Below, piece by piece: positions 1-10,460 of a stretch of DNA of 64,000 nt. The stretch covers positions 1 through 64,000 of the forward strand of contig JBEVTI010000005.1 in assembly GCA_041156125.1 (NCBI GenBank), read 5' to 3'. The first letter of the stretch is position 1, and every line of letters starts with the position of its first letter. This DNA comes from Paraktedonobacter carboxidivorans (GTDB lineage Bacteria > Chloroflexota > Ktedonobacteria > Ktedonobacterales > Ktedonobacteraceae). A program made the translations under genes and the position numbers. Below the pieces are notes generated by a model. That model was given only the letters and a program-made list of their open reading frames with translations. It did not search any database and was not told the origin of the DNA.

Positions 1-1483
<1,483 letters not shown>

Positions 1484-1995
1484 GAATTCTATAACGAGTC
1501 TCCGTAGAGACTCAAACCCATCGGTTCTCACCGATGGGGGGATGACTGATGCAAGCGATCCAAGCGCATTGTGAAATGCATGGCTTGTTTCTTTTCGCAG
1601 AAAATGAATTGACAGGAACAAAAGCACGCTGGCACGATGGCCAGCCTGGGACCTCGATGATGCTCACCTTGCGGCCTCCTGAGAGGCAACCAGGCCAGCA
1701 ACGGGTCCACACCAGTTCCAGTTCTGCTTTCCACATTTCAATTGTCAAGGTGCAAGGTTCATCCAGGAGCACACATGGCGCTCCGTGACACCACTGAAAA
1801 CAGGTAACAGCGGCGTTTCCACCGTTCTCACTCATCTCCTTCGGTAGCAGTAGTATCGCACATCGTGCGGGATCTGTCAAGGGGGTCCTGCTGGTCATTT
1901 TCCCCGGTTGGGGCGATCAGCTTGCCAACCCCGGCACAGCAGCATATCCCACTCAGAAGGGGGGGAAAGAATGTCGTGCCTTTGGCAGCCCGCGT
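1484..1995 (-). other. 16S rRNA leader with two hairpins
   Basis: About 500 bases between the rRNA promoters and the 16S 5' end hold no convincing gene. Just upstream of the 16S are two strong hairpins: 1496-1513 (7-bp stem, loop CGTA) and 1517-1538 (9-bp perfect stem, loop TCTC). In rRNA operons such leader structures usually take part in processing or antitermination; that role is inferred. I could not identify a clear boxA. Confidence 0.6.
1852..1880 (-). promoter_or_regulatory. rRNA promoter, proximal (P2)
   Basis: On the minus strand a perfect -35 TTGACA (plus 1875-1880) is followed after 17 bp by a -10 GATACT (plus 1852-1857). Transcription would run toward the 16S gene with a leader of about 360 nt. 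Confidence 0.8.
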
Positions 1996-2024
1996 ATTAT
2001 CCCACGTGACACCCCTCCTGTCAA
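1996..2024 (-). promoter_or_regulatory. rRNA promoter, distal (P1)
   Basis: On the minus strand a perfect -35 TTGACA (plus 2019-2024) is followed after exactly 17 bp by a -10 GATAAT (plus 1996-2001). It lies 144 bp upstream of the equally spaced P2, the tandem arrangement typical of strong rRNA operons. Confidence 0.85.
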
Positions 2025-2122
2025 GTCTTCTAGCCACCAAAAATTCTAGACTTCTCAAAAATTGCCTTTAAGATCCAGAGCGATGTAGCAGCTATTGCTA
2101 GAATAAGAGCACACTCCAACAC

Positions 2123-2150
2123 AAGTATAGACATTCACTATGCTATACTT
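2123..2150. repeat. 8-bp perfect inverted repeat upstream of the enoyl-CoA hydratase-like gene
   Basis: Arms AAGTATAG (2123-2130) and CTATACTT (2143-2150) are separated by 12 bp, in the roughly 390-bp region between the rRNA promoters and the plus-strand gene at 2416. It could be an operator; no regulator is identified. The rest of 2025-2415 shows nothing I can name. Confidence 0.45.
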
Positions 2151-2415
2151 CTTGTATGGGCAATGCATAGCCAGCATCAAAGCGAAAAACGGAAAGTAAG
2201 CACAGGTATACAGACAGCTAGAAGCGTTAGGGTGGACCATTGTACCGGTTACAGACTGAACGCCTGCGCACGATAATCTCCTATGCCTCTGAAAACGTTC
2301 CGTGCTAGCGAGACACGTGCAAATGTTTGGGTCTACCACTGGAAACAATCCACTCAGTTGATAATTTCCTAAAACTCCCTTTTATCCGCAAGCAAGATCT
2401 CAAGGAGAAACAATC

Positions 2416-3198
2416 ATGACAGGTTTAATCTTGGAAACCATGCTCTGCGAAGTAGACGGCCCTCTGGCGCGCCTGCGTTTGAATCGTCCTGCTGTGCTTA
2501 ACGCAGCTAACCGGGCCTGGGTAAACGATCTGGTAAGCGCGACCGAATACTTAAAAGAGCAGAGCGAGCTCCACGTTGTCATTGTCAGCGGTGAGGGGAC
2601 ATCATTTTGTAGTGGATTGGATGTAAAAGAACTGGCAGCAGGTAATCTGAGCACTGATTGGTTCGCAACCTGGGAACGCGGCGTTATTGGGCTGGCCGAG
2701 TTAGATGCCATCACTATCGCCTCAATCCAGGGTTATTGTCTGGGAGGAGGCTTGCAAGTGGCTCTGGCTTGCGATTTGCGCCTTGCCGCCACAAACGCTG
2801 TCCTGAGCATCCCAGCAGTGCGCGAAGGATTAATTGCTGCGCTTGGTCCAATGCGTCTAGCGCGTTTGATTGGAGCTGGACCAGCCAAGCAACTCGCCCT
2901 TCTCGGACATCGCTTTACACCCGAAGAAGGCCTGGCGCTCCATTTGCTTAGCGAAGTAGTAGACGTTGATCAGCTTGAAGCGCGTACGCTCGAGCTGGCT
3001 TGCGAATTGCTCGAGCTTCCCTTTACCGCGCTCAAATATACTAAACGCCAGATCGATTCAGCCTTCGAAGTCGATGCTGGCACACTAATGGTTGAATTTA
3101 TTGATGCTCAGAAAGAATGCTTGCTTTCGCCTGAACACCAGGCGGTGATGGCCGATTACCGCGCTAAAGAGAAAGAACGCCAGCGCCAAAAGGAGTGA
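2416..3198 (+). CDS. Enoyl-CoA hydratase/isomerase family protein
   Basis: A 260-residue protein of the crotonase superfamily, the usual length for the family. Both oxyanion-hole segments are visible: FCSGLDVKELAAG near residue 60 and the glycine-rich QGYCLGGGLQVALACDLR stretch near residues 100-118. Members act on CoA thioesters, most often hydrating enoyl-CoA in fatty-acid or amino-acid breakdown. The usual catalytic-Glu segment (PD-GG type) is replaced by a less typical sequence around residue 135-145, so the exact reaction is open. A GGAGA ribosome site sits just before the ATG. No pathway partner is adjacent. Confidence 0.85.
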   Translation: MTGLILETMLCEVDGPLARLRLNRPAVLNAANRAWVNDLVSATEYLKEQSELHVVIVSGEGTSFCSGLDVKELAAGNLSTDWFATWERGVIGLAELDAITIASIQGYCLGGGLQVALACDLRLAATNAVLSIPAVREGLIAALGPMRLARLIGAGPAKQLALLGHRFTPEEGLALHLLSEVVDVDQLEARTLELACELLELPFTALKYTKRQIDSAFEVDAGTLMVEFIDAQKECLLSPEHQAVMADYRAKEKERQRQKE

Positions 3199-3315
3199 CA
3201 AGCGGGTGATCAGGCAGATGCTCGCTCTATAAAAGAAGAAGAGCAAGGCGTAAGACGTTCTAGCCAGGGCCGCAATGGTATAATGCAAGTAAGTTTCTAG
3301 AAGAGAGAATCGCTT

Positions 3316-5184
3316 GTGATTACACAACAAGAACGACAAAATGCCATTGAACGGCTGCTTCAACGTTTGCAGCAACGTATTGACCAGCTTGATAAGCGCA
3401 GTAATCGCTATGGCTGGGTGCGCGTCTTCATCTTTTTCGCGGGCTTTTTGTTGAGCCTGTGCCTGGGTTTCTTATTTAACTGGTGGGTAGGCATCGTCTG
3501 TTTTCTGGTAGCGCTGCTCGTTTTCAGCATCGTTGCCTACTCTCAACAGAGGATAGAACGCAGCCTGACACGCCACAAAATGTGGCGCCATCTCAAAGAG
3601 TCCGAGTTAGCGCGTATGCGCCTGGATTGGCATGCTATCCCCGATGCTTACACCCCAGAGCAACAGGTTGAGCATCCCTTTGAGATTGACCTGGATATCA
3701 CTGGCAAGCATTCGCTCCATCGCCTGGTCAATACCGCGACTTCCGCCGAAGGTGCGCAACGCTTGCGCTCGTGGCTCCTGGCTACAAACCATGATCTGGC
3801 AACTATTCAGGAGCGCCAGACCATCATCCGAGAATTGGCACCTATGACGGTTTTCCGTACCCGTCTGACTATGAAAGCAGCGCTAGCTAGCCGAGGTTCT
3901 TTCTCTCAGTTGAATGGCAGCCGCCTGTTAAGCTGGATAAATGGGCAAAAGAAACCAAAACATCTCATACTAACTATTCTCATCTCACACACATTGAGTC
4001 TGCTTTTGCTGATATTACTCCTACTCAATCTGTTTGGAATACTACCGCAATACTGGATTTTCGTCTTCGCAAGCGAAATCATCTTTCTACTGCTCAGCAA
4101 GGAAAAGCGAGGTAATCTCTTTGATGATGCTTATTACTTGCGTGACGCCTTTACACAATTAAATGCTATTTTCTCATATCTGGAAACTTATCGTTACGGA
4201 CGCAATCAGCATTTGCGCCAGCTATGTACGCCTTACTTTGCCAATCCCCAGAGTCGTCCTTCGCGCCTACTTGCACAGGTCCAGCGAGTCGCGAACGGCG
4301 CGACACTGGAGAGAAATATGCTTGTCTGGCTGCTTGTGAATCTGTTGCTACCCTGGGATTTCTATCTGGTACTACGTTTCCACCGTTATCGCGCGCAGGT
4401 GACCGCGCACCTACCGAACTGGTTGGAAACATGGTTTGAATTAGAGGCGCTAAGCTCGCTTGCCACTTTTGCCTATTTGCATCCCGGATATATACTCCCT
4501 GATGTCCACGCAACGATTGATGAGATACATCCTCTACCTATCTATGTGCGCGATATGGGGCATCCACTTTTGCTAGCGAAAGAGAAAGTGGTCAATGACT
4601 TCTCTCTACATACAATCGGCGAAATTGTGATTATTACAGGCTCCAATATGGCAGGGAAAAGCACGTTTCTGCGCACACTTGGCATGAATCTCTGCCTGGC
4701 TTATGCTGGCGCACCCGTGAATGCGACTAGTTTTGAGACGGCACTTTTCAGGATCTTCACCTGTATTAAAATCAGCGATTCTGTCACCGAAGGCTATTCC
4801 TACTTTTATGCTGAGGTGCGCCGTCTGCGCGCTTTACTCGACGAACTGGAGAGAACTGATGACCCTCTGCCACTCTTCTTCCTGATCGACGAGATCTTTC
4901 GCGGGACCAATAACCGCGAACGTCGTATAGGCAGCGAAGCTTATATCGAGGCACTTGCAGGCAAAAACTGTCTTGGCCTGCTTTCCACACATGATCTGGA
5001 ACTGGTTAAACTGGCCAGGCTACTGCCCAAAGTGGAGAACAGTCACTTTAAAGAAGAGGTAATTGAGGGCCAGATGGTCTTCGATTATATCCTGCGCCCG
5101 GGTCCCTGTCCCACAACTAACGCGTTGAAAATAATGCAAATGGAAGGGCTACCAATCAAAGAAGTGAGCCAGGAGATTCTCTAG
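3316..5184 (+). CDS. Membrane-associated MutS-like ATPase
   Basis: A 622-residue protein that starts with GTG after an AGAGAG site. The C-terminal third is a MutS domain V ATPase: Walker A GSNMAGKSTFLRTLGMN at about residue 442, Walker B FFLIDEIFRGTNNRER at about 520, and the STHD motif further on. The mismatch-recognition domain of MutS is absent. Instead there are hydrophobic segments at about residues 35-75 and 215-260. This architecture is known in bacteria as MutS-like proteins with transmembrane segments, whose function is not established, so a role in mismatch repair should not be assumed. It stands alone, converging with the kinase operon to its right. Confidence 0.8.
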   Translation: MITQQERQNAIERLLQRLQQRIDQLDKRSNRYGWVRVFIFFAGFLLSLCLGFLFNWWVGIVCFLVALLVFSIVAYSQQRIERSLTRHKMWRHLKESELARMRLDWHAIPDAYTPEQQVEHPFEIDLDITGKHSLHRLVNTATSAEGAQRLRSWLLATNHDLATIQERQTIIRELAPMTVFRTRLTMKAALASRGSFSQLNGSRLLSWINGQKKPKHLILTILISHTLSLLLLILLLLNLFGILPQYWIFVFASEIIFLLLSKEKRGNLFDDAYYLRDAFTQLNAIFSYLETYRYGRNQHLRQLCTPYFANPQSRPSRLLAQVQRVANGATLERNMLVWLLVNLLLPWDFYLVLRFHRYRAQVTAHLPNWLETWFELEALSSLATFAYLHPGYILPDVHATIDEIHPLPIYVRDMGHPLLLAKEKVVNDFSLHTIGEIVIITGSNMAGKSTFLRTLGMNLCLAYAGAPVNATSFETALFRIFTCIKISDSVTEGYSYFYAEVRRLRALLDELERTDDPLPLFFLIDEIFRGTNNRERRIGSEAYIEALAGKNCLGLLSTHDLELVKLARLLPKVENSHFKEEVIEGQMVFDYILRPGPCPTTNALKIMQMEGLPIKEVSQEIL

Positions 5185-5314
5185 GAGCAGTCCTGTTAGC
5201 CCCTCTAAATAATGCATACGCTGGCTTACAAAGGCTCTCGCAAGCATTAAAGAGCAATCTCTTTCCCACCAGATGTATCTTCAGAGCGTGATCACAAAGA
5301 TTGCCAGAATTGCT

Positions 5315-5344
5315 TTGCAAGAGCTGTTTAAACAACTCTTGCAA
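5315..5344. terminator. 30-bp near-perfect palindrome between convergent genes
   Basis: The sequence runs from TTGCAAGAG to CTCTTGCAA around a TGTTTAAACA core, with a single mismatch over 30 bp. It lies between the end of the MutS-like gene (5184) and the end of the pseudokinase gene (5391), so a bidirectional transcription terminator is the simplest reading. Confidence 0.5.
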
Positions 5345-5390
5345 CCTCTGTTTTCTAAGATCAAACTCTAACAGCGCAAAGATAGCCGTT

Positions 5391-8255
5391 TTAGTTGCTC
5401 GTTTTCAGAAACTTGATCACACTCTGACCCGTACTATCGGCAATGACCTCCAGCAGCACCACAGCCTTATTTATGGGATTTCCATCGCTCCCAAAGGAAA
5501 TTGCGCCGCTCGAACCTTGATAGGCCGGCAGGTTGCCTTTGCCAATTAAAGCCAGTTCGTCGCGCAAGCTCTGACCGGTGATCGGGCCGATGATATGCAC
5601 TAACGCATAAGTGACTACTCCGAAGGCGTCGTCTGTCATAATCGCGGCATTGGTAGGTACTGGCGGAGTAGGATTGCTGACGGATACAATGCCATATTGA
5701 CTATTCCAGGCACTTAAGAAGGCTGGAGGTTTGTCAGGACTCCACTCTGATTGGTCTGCAAAAGAAGTAAAGATCAGGCGCTGCATATCCCGTGGAAAAG
5801 CTCTGGCTAGAGCCGCATCGGCACCATTTCCATTGCCAAGAATCAAACCGGTGTCAAGGCCATCGCCACCGAGGATTTTTAGTTTGGCCAGATAAGCACT
5901 CCAACCATAAATCATCTCTTCCTGGCCAAGCGCATGAGCCAGGCGCACACCATCGACATCAAAGCCCGGCAAGAAGATCAGATCAACGTGGTTGTTTAAG
6001 GCATCGTTGACTACCGATAGCCTGAACTGCTCTACCGTCGTTACCCCTTCGCTAAAGTAATCAGTCTGACTCCCAATAACTTTACCGCCCTGTTGCTTAA
6101 AACTGGCGGTGAAAGCATCAGCCAGCGACTGGCTGTAAGAATCGTTGAGATCACGCAAGACCAGAACAGTACGCACTCCCAGGGTCTGATAAGCGAACTG
6201 GCCCTGGGCTTTGCCCTGGGCTATATCATTCGGGTTGACACGGAAAAAATAGGGGCTAACTCCATTGAGCGAGGTGCTTGACGCAGTCTGGGTAATGACT
6301 GGAATATGAGCACTGGCAAGAACCGCATAGGCGTTGGCAGTTTCTCCACTTGTTGGCCAGCCCACTACTGCAATGATATGCTCAGCATTGCCAATCTGCA
6401 CACGAGTAGCAATATCTTTGGCAATAAGAGTTACATCACTATTATTCGCGCCAGAATTGCCGATCAGGATACGCAATTTCGCTCCCCCTGGCAATGGACT
6501 GGGATTCTGCGTATTCACCATATGCTGAAAGGCAAAAGCAGCCTGCAAATCCGGGCGCGCAATTGATAAGTGCAGCGAATTTGTATCATCCAGAGGTACA
6601 CCGAGAACAAGGGTGAAGAACGGAGCATTTTGCTCCTGAATCTGTAAATCCTCGTAATAAATATGTGCTTCGGCGTCAGTCTTATCATTGGTAACAGCCT
6701 GCCCATAATTGGTGAGAGCTGCGGCAATATTACCCTGTTGCCATGCTTTGGCTGCCGTTTTTTTTGTGTTTACCTCAATGGTTGAACGTCCCGCGAAAGT
6801 ATCGAAAACATAGCGCCCATCGCTAAGGCCTATTCCCCTCGACTGGTAAAGCGAAGCCTCTACCTGCCATTCGTTGCTAAGCGCGCTAATTTGCGAAATC
6901 ATGGTCGCAGTAGCGTCAGGTGTAGGGCTGGTTAAACTGGACGGAGACACTGCCCTGACAAGCGGAAGCAGCAGATAAACAAAGCCAAAAAAGAGCAGCA
7001 CAAGCAGACAAATGCCTGAAAAAACGTACAACTGAGTCCGGTTACGCTGTTGAGTACGCCGACGAATCTCGGTCATATTCAGATTCAAGGAACCAGTAAT
7101 GTTGCCAGTTTCGGCGATGCCCCACTTTTTCTCAGATTCAAGTTGCCTGGTTGCCAGAAGAGAGGTCAGATCAGCTTGCATCTCTGAAGGATGCATGTAA
7201 CGTTGAAGCGGAGAAAGTCGTAGTTCCTGTGCCAGGATGGTTTCCATTTGTTGCGTGACAAGTGGATTTAAGCGCCGTACAGGCGGATAGAAGAAAGCAA
7301 TCCGTTCACGAGGATCAAAGCCCGTCACAGCATGGTGCATAGTAGCAGCAACCGAGTAAAGATCAGATGCGGGATTCGCCATGCCACGCACCTGTTCGGG
7401 CGCTTTATAACTACCCAGAGCACTGGCGTTAGTCGGCTCTTTAGGTTGAAATAACGGCAGGTGGATCATGTGAATATGTGTGCGATCTGGACTCACTATC
7501 ACCGTTTCCGGGCTAATCGCACCATGCACAAGTACTGGCTGCTGTCTGGCCAACACTACCAGCATTTCACAGAGTTGGCGACTATATCCCGCAACAGTAC
7601 GCTCAGGCAGAGCGCCTCCCTGGCGACGCAGCAGCGAGGCCAGGCTTTCTCCTTCAATGTGTTCAAAAACAATAAAATAGTTGTCAAATTCGTCAAAAAC
7701 ATCCAGGATTTTAGGAAACCCTGAATGTTGGGTGCCTTCTGTAAGACGCAAAGCTATCTGGCGGACGATCTGTTTTTTATTTCCGCTCTCTTCCACAGGA
7801 ACCAGTACTTCGCGAATAACCACCTGTGTTTGACTATTTGTAACATCAATAGCCAACCAGGCGACGCCTTGCTCTTGCTGATTGTCTGGGAGAACCAGTT
7901 GATCTAGTAAACGATAACGCCCTTGATTTAAGGTGTCCCCACTTTTGACTGTAAAGAGAGAGAGGGGACGTGAAGGTCCCGCCAGCGCGCGCAAGGGCAT
8001 AGATGGCGAACGCAATGGCTCGGAGATCGCGCGTAAGGGCATAGATGGCGAACGCAATGCATCTGATTGCGCGCGAGACGCGGCAAATGGCGAACGTAAA
8101 ACGCCCGATGGAGTACGCAGAGGAGCCGACACAGAGCGTATATTCGAAGTATCTGTGTTACGCAAACTCTCTGAGATGCTCCCCTGTCGATAGCCGCAAC
8201 GCGCGCAGGCACCTTCGATTAGTTCTCCATCAAAACTACAACGAGGACAGCGCAT
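5391..8255 (-). CDS. Zinc-ribbon pseudokinase fused to an ABC-type periplasmic binding domain
   Basis: A 954-residue protein. The start at 8255 is chosen because AGGAAGGG precedes it and the protein then begins with a zinc ribbon (CPRC...CARC). Domains in order: zinc ribbon; Ser/Arg/Pro-rich repeats (residues about 35-105); a Ser/Thr kinase-like fold (about 113-385); one membrane helix (about 408-434); and an extracytoplasmic leucine-binding-protein-like domain (about 545-950). The kinase fold is degenerate: HRDLKPEN is replaced by HGAISPETV, the DFG segment is lost, and the ATP-binding Lys is not recognisable. It should therefore be a pseudokinase that senses a small ligand outside the cell. 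It is the last gene of a three-gene minus-strand cluster. Confidence 0.8.
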   Translation of the reverse strand: MRCPRCSFDGELIEGACARCGYRQGSISESLRNTDTSNIRSVSAPLRTPSGVLRSPFAASRAQSDALRSPSMPLRAISEPLRSPSMPLRALAGPSRPLSLFTVKSGDTLNQGRYRLLDQLVLPDNQQEQGVAWLAIDVTNSQTQVVIREVLVPVEESGNKKQIVRQIALRLTEGTQHSGFPKILDVFDEFDNYFIVFEHIEGESLASLLRRQGGALPERTVAGYSRQLCEMLVVLARQQPVLVHGAISPETVIVSPDRTHIHMIHLPLFQPKEPTNASALGSYKAPEQVRGMANPASDLYSVAATMHHAVTGFDPRERIAFFYPPVRRLNPLVTQQMETILAQELRLSPLQRYMHPSEMQADLTSLLATRQLESEKKWGIAETGNITGSLNLNMTEIRRRTQQRNRTQLYVFSGICLLVLLFFGFVYLLLPLVRAVSPSSLTSPTPDATATMISQISALSNEWQVEASLYQSRGIGLSDGRYVFDTFAGRSTIEVNTKKTAAKAWQQGNIAAALTNYGQAVTNDKTDAEAHIYYEDLQIQEQNAPFFTLVLGVPLDDTNSLHLSIARPDLQAAFAFQHMVNTQNPSPLPGGAKLRILIGNSGANNSDVTLIAKDIATRVQIGNAEHIIAVVGWPTSGETANAYAVLASAHIPVITQTASSTSLNGVSPYFFRVNPNDIAQGKAQGQFAYQTLGVRTVLVLRDLNDSYSQSLADAFTASFKQQGGKVIGSQTDYFSEGVTTVEQFRLSVVNDALNNHVDLIFLPGFDVDGVRLAHALGQEEMIYGWSAYLAKLKILGGDGLDTGLILGNGNGADAALARAFPRDMQRLIFTSFADQSEWSPDKPPAFLSAWNSQYGIVSVSNPTPPVPTNAAIMTDDAFGVVTYALVHIIGPITGQSLRDELALIGKGNLPAYQGSSGAISFGSDGNPINKAVVLLEVIADSTGQSVIKFLKTSN
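7987..8080. repeat. 42-bp (14-codon) tandem repeat inside the pseudokinase gene
   Basis: A block of about 25 identical bases beginning AAGGGCATAGATGG occurs at 7993 and again at 8035, exactly 42 bp apart, with weaker copies further right. It encodes repeated LRSPSMPLRA-type segments between the zinc ribbon and the kinase fold. Confidence 0.8.
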
Positions 8256-8399
8256 GTTATCCCTTCCTAATTCTTTACGAGGTATCCCGGAAGAATTATG
8301 CCCAATTTGTTGACTACAAAAAGTCTCTGTGCAATAACTTTTCATAGCGTGCATTAATTACTTGTAATTGTCAAAGCAACTAGGAAGAATGGTACATGC

Positions 8400-10460
8400 C
8401 TATATGATCATGATTGGCCCTGGCATATGAGCTGCCAAAACAGGAGGGGGAAGGGAATTGAGGGGCAAAGCTCCCACTTGCGCAAGGCGGTTGCTCTCAG
8501 GAGTGGCCTGGAAAAACTGTATATATGCCTGGACTTGCGCAGTTACATTAGCAGAGGTGTAAAGGTGCTCAACGCTCCAGAATGCATATGTTCCTTGAAG
8601 TACATTTTGTAGGGTTGGTGGCACACGATCTAGCGCCAGAATATGTACATTCACGGTACCGGTTACGTCCAGAGGAACATATGTAATCGCGCCAGGTGTG
8701 CGAGCCACTTTTTGCGCTACCTGTTCCGGGGTTAGTTTCTTGTTTAACCTGCTACCCCGCACGTGCATAGATGTGCCGTGCAGGACAAATGTCTGGAAGA
8801 TAGCATTTAGAGGATCTGAGGAAGGATGGAGGAGGACAGAGATAGCTTCGTCAGGACCACCTACTTGCGACCAGTTTGTAACCTGTCCCTGATAAATGGC
8901 CTGGAGTTGCTGGCTACTCAGACCACTGAGTTGCACATCCGGGCTAACCACCACTGCGGAGAGGAGCGCCGCTACCGGGTAATCCGTGAGCTTTTGAGTT
9001 GTCTGCACGCTAAGATCAGAAGCTGCCAGATCGATCTGCCCATTCTCCAGAGCAGTCAGGCCCACCCGGCATCCCTGAGCGGCCAGGATGAGATTAAAGC
9101 CGGGACAGAAGGTCTGATAATCAATGCCAATCCGCTGCAACAACGGTGCCAGATAGAATGAGCCATCAATTTTGAGAGAGCCTGGGACACAGGATAGGGT
9201 AATAGGAGGCACTCCTGCTGTAGGCGAGGCGGATACAATTATTGGCGATTGCTGGATGCCAGGAGTAGAAGAGGCCACAGGCGTCGGACTATCTTGTTCG
9301 CCCGGTGTAGGCGTAGCATGGTGCCGCTGCCCTGGAGTTGGAGAATTTGCCGCGGCCTCACCTGGTGAGCCTGGAGTTGGCTTGTCATCAGGTCTGAGCC
9401 TTGGAAATAAAATAGAGAACGAGCCAGTACCACCAGACGCACGAAACGGCAGAGCGGGAAGATCGCTAAAGGGCAATTGAGAAAAAGAAAACAGATAAAG
9501 TGTACTGCTTAAGCCGACCATAATTAACATAAGGGCCAGCAACGAAAGCGCGCGCGACCAGGTGAGGCTTGTACGCCGGGGATTGACCGCGATACGCCGC
9601 ACAGGAGGAACGGCAATCGTTGGCGGGCTATCCTTGGCCAGAGCTTGTATCAAGGCGGCAGCAAACGCATGCGGCGTGGGGAAACGCGCTTCCGGCCCTT
9701 TCTCCAGAGCCATACGCATCACAAGGTCAACGGAGGCGGGAAGATCAGAACGCAGGGCATTCAACGAAGGAATTGGTTCATGAGCGTGAAGCATGGCAAT
9801 TTCGCCCGCGCTCTCAGCATCATAGGGCAGTCTGCCACTGAACAAACGGTAGAGCAAAACGCCCAGTGCGTAGGTATCGCTGGCCGGACAGAGCATACCC
9901 ACCACCTGCTCCGGGGCGACATAGGCGGCATTGCCTTCCTCCACTTGTGCTACAGTTGGATCACCTTCTTGATAAGCTCGCCTCAAGCCAAAATCGGTCA
10001 GGCGCACGCACCCGGCTGAGTCGATAAGGATACTCGACGGCTGGAGGTTACCATGGACGATCTCATGCTCATGTGCATACTGCAGCGCCTCGCAAAGTTG
10101 GGTAATCAGTTTTGCTACCAGGGCTACTGGCAGACGCCTGCTGCCTTGTTTTTCCAGTACTTGTTCCAGTGTCAGAGTATCATCCGCTCTGGTGGCCGTA
10201 TAGAGCATGTCATCGCCCGCGCCAAATTCTGTCAATGCCTGGATATGTGGATGCTGGCAGCGCCAGACTTTGCGCACTTCAACAGGAAAATGATCTCGAA
10301 AGGCCTGGGTATCAGGAAAACGCGGACGGAAGAGGCGTAAATAGACATCGTAGCCACCCTGATTGGTCGGGCGAGCCAGATATGTCTCGACCATTCCTTC
10401 ATTGCTCAAGCGCTCCAATAAAAAATAATTACCCACCATTACCCCGGCAAGTTCAGGCAT
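8400..10460 (-). CDS. Kinase-like protein fused to a PstS-type substrate-binding domain
   Basis: A 686-residue protein. Residues about 9-270 are a Ser/Thr kinase fold, followed by one membrane helix (about 303-326), a Pro/Thr/Gly-rich linker and a C-terminal domain (about 423-686) resembling phosphate-binding PstS-like proteins, with an NWSQVGG motif typical of that family. TDFGL is intact, but the catalytic loop reads HGNLQPSS instead of HRDLKPEN and the VAIK lysine appears replaced by Arg, so catalytic activity is doubtful. The start is preceded by GGGAGAG. Its ATG overlaps the end of the upstream kinase gene by 8 bp, which implies translational coupling. Ligand identity (phosphate or other) is not determined. 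Confidence 0.8.
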   Translation of the reverse strand: MPELAGVMVGNYFLLERLSNEGMVETYLARPTNQGGYDVYLRLFRPRFPDTQAFRDHFPVEVRKVWRCQHPHIQALTEFGAGDDMLYTATRADDTLTLEQVLEKQGSRRLPVALVAKLITQLCEALQYAHEHEIVHGNLQPSSILIDSAGCVRLTDFGLRRAYQEGDPTVAQVEEGNAAYVAPEQVVGMLCPASDTYALGVLLYRLFSGRLPYDAESAGEIAMLHAHEPIPSLNALRSDLPASVDLVMRMALEKGPEARFPTPHAFAAALIQALAKDSPPTIAVPPVRRIAVNPRRTSLTWSRALSLLALMLIMVGLSSTLYLFSFSQLPFSDLPALPFRASGGTGSFSILFPRLRPDDKPTPGSPGEAAANSPTPGQRHHATPTPGEQDSPTPVASSTPGIQQSPIIVSASPTAGVPPITLSCVPGSLKIDGSFYLAPLLQRIGIDYQTFCPGFNLILAAQGCRVGLTALENGQIDLAASDLSVQTTQKLTDYPVAALLSAVVVSPDVQLSGLSSQQLQAIYQGQVTNWSQVGGPDEAISVLLHPSSDPLNAIFQTFVLHGTSMHVRGSRLNKKLTPEQVAQKVARTPGAITYVPLDVTGTVNVHILALDRVPPTLQNVLQGTYAFWSVEHLYTSANVTAQVQAYIQFFQATPESNRLAQVGALPLNSLPPPVLAAHMPGPIMII

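Noticed and set aside
1720..1748. Third possible rRNA promoter with a perfect TTGACA (plus 1743-1748) on the minus strand
   Set aside because: The hexamer 17 bp downstream (AGAACT) matches the -10 consensus poorly, unlike the two promoters upstream.
2055..2348. Cys/Tyr-rich frame of 97 codons on the minus strand upstream of the rRNA promoters
   Set aside because: No ribosome site or family resemblance; it lies in a likely regulatory region.
4166..4513. Minus-strand frame inside the MutS-like gene, and similar antisense frames elsewhere
   Set aside because: They are shadows of strongly supported genes on the other strand.
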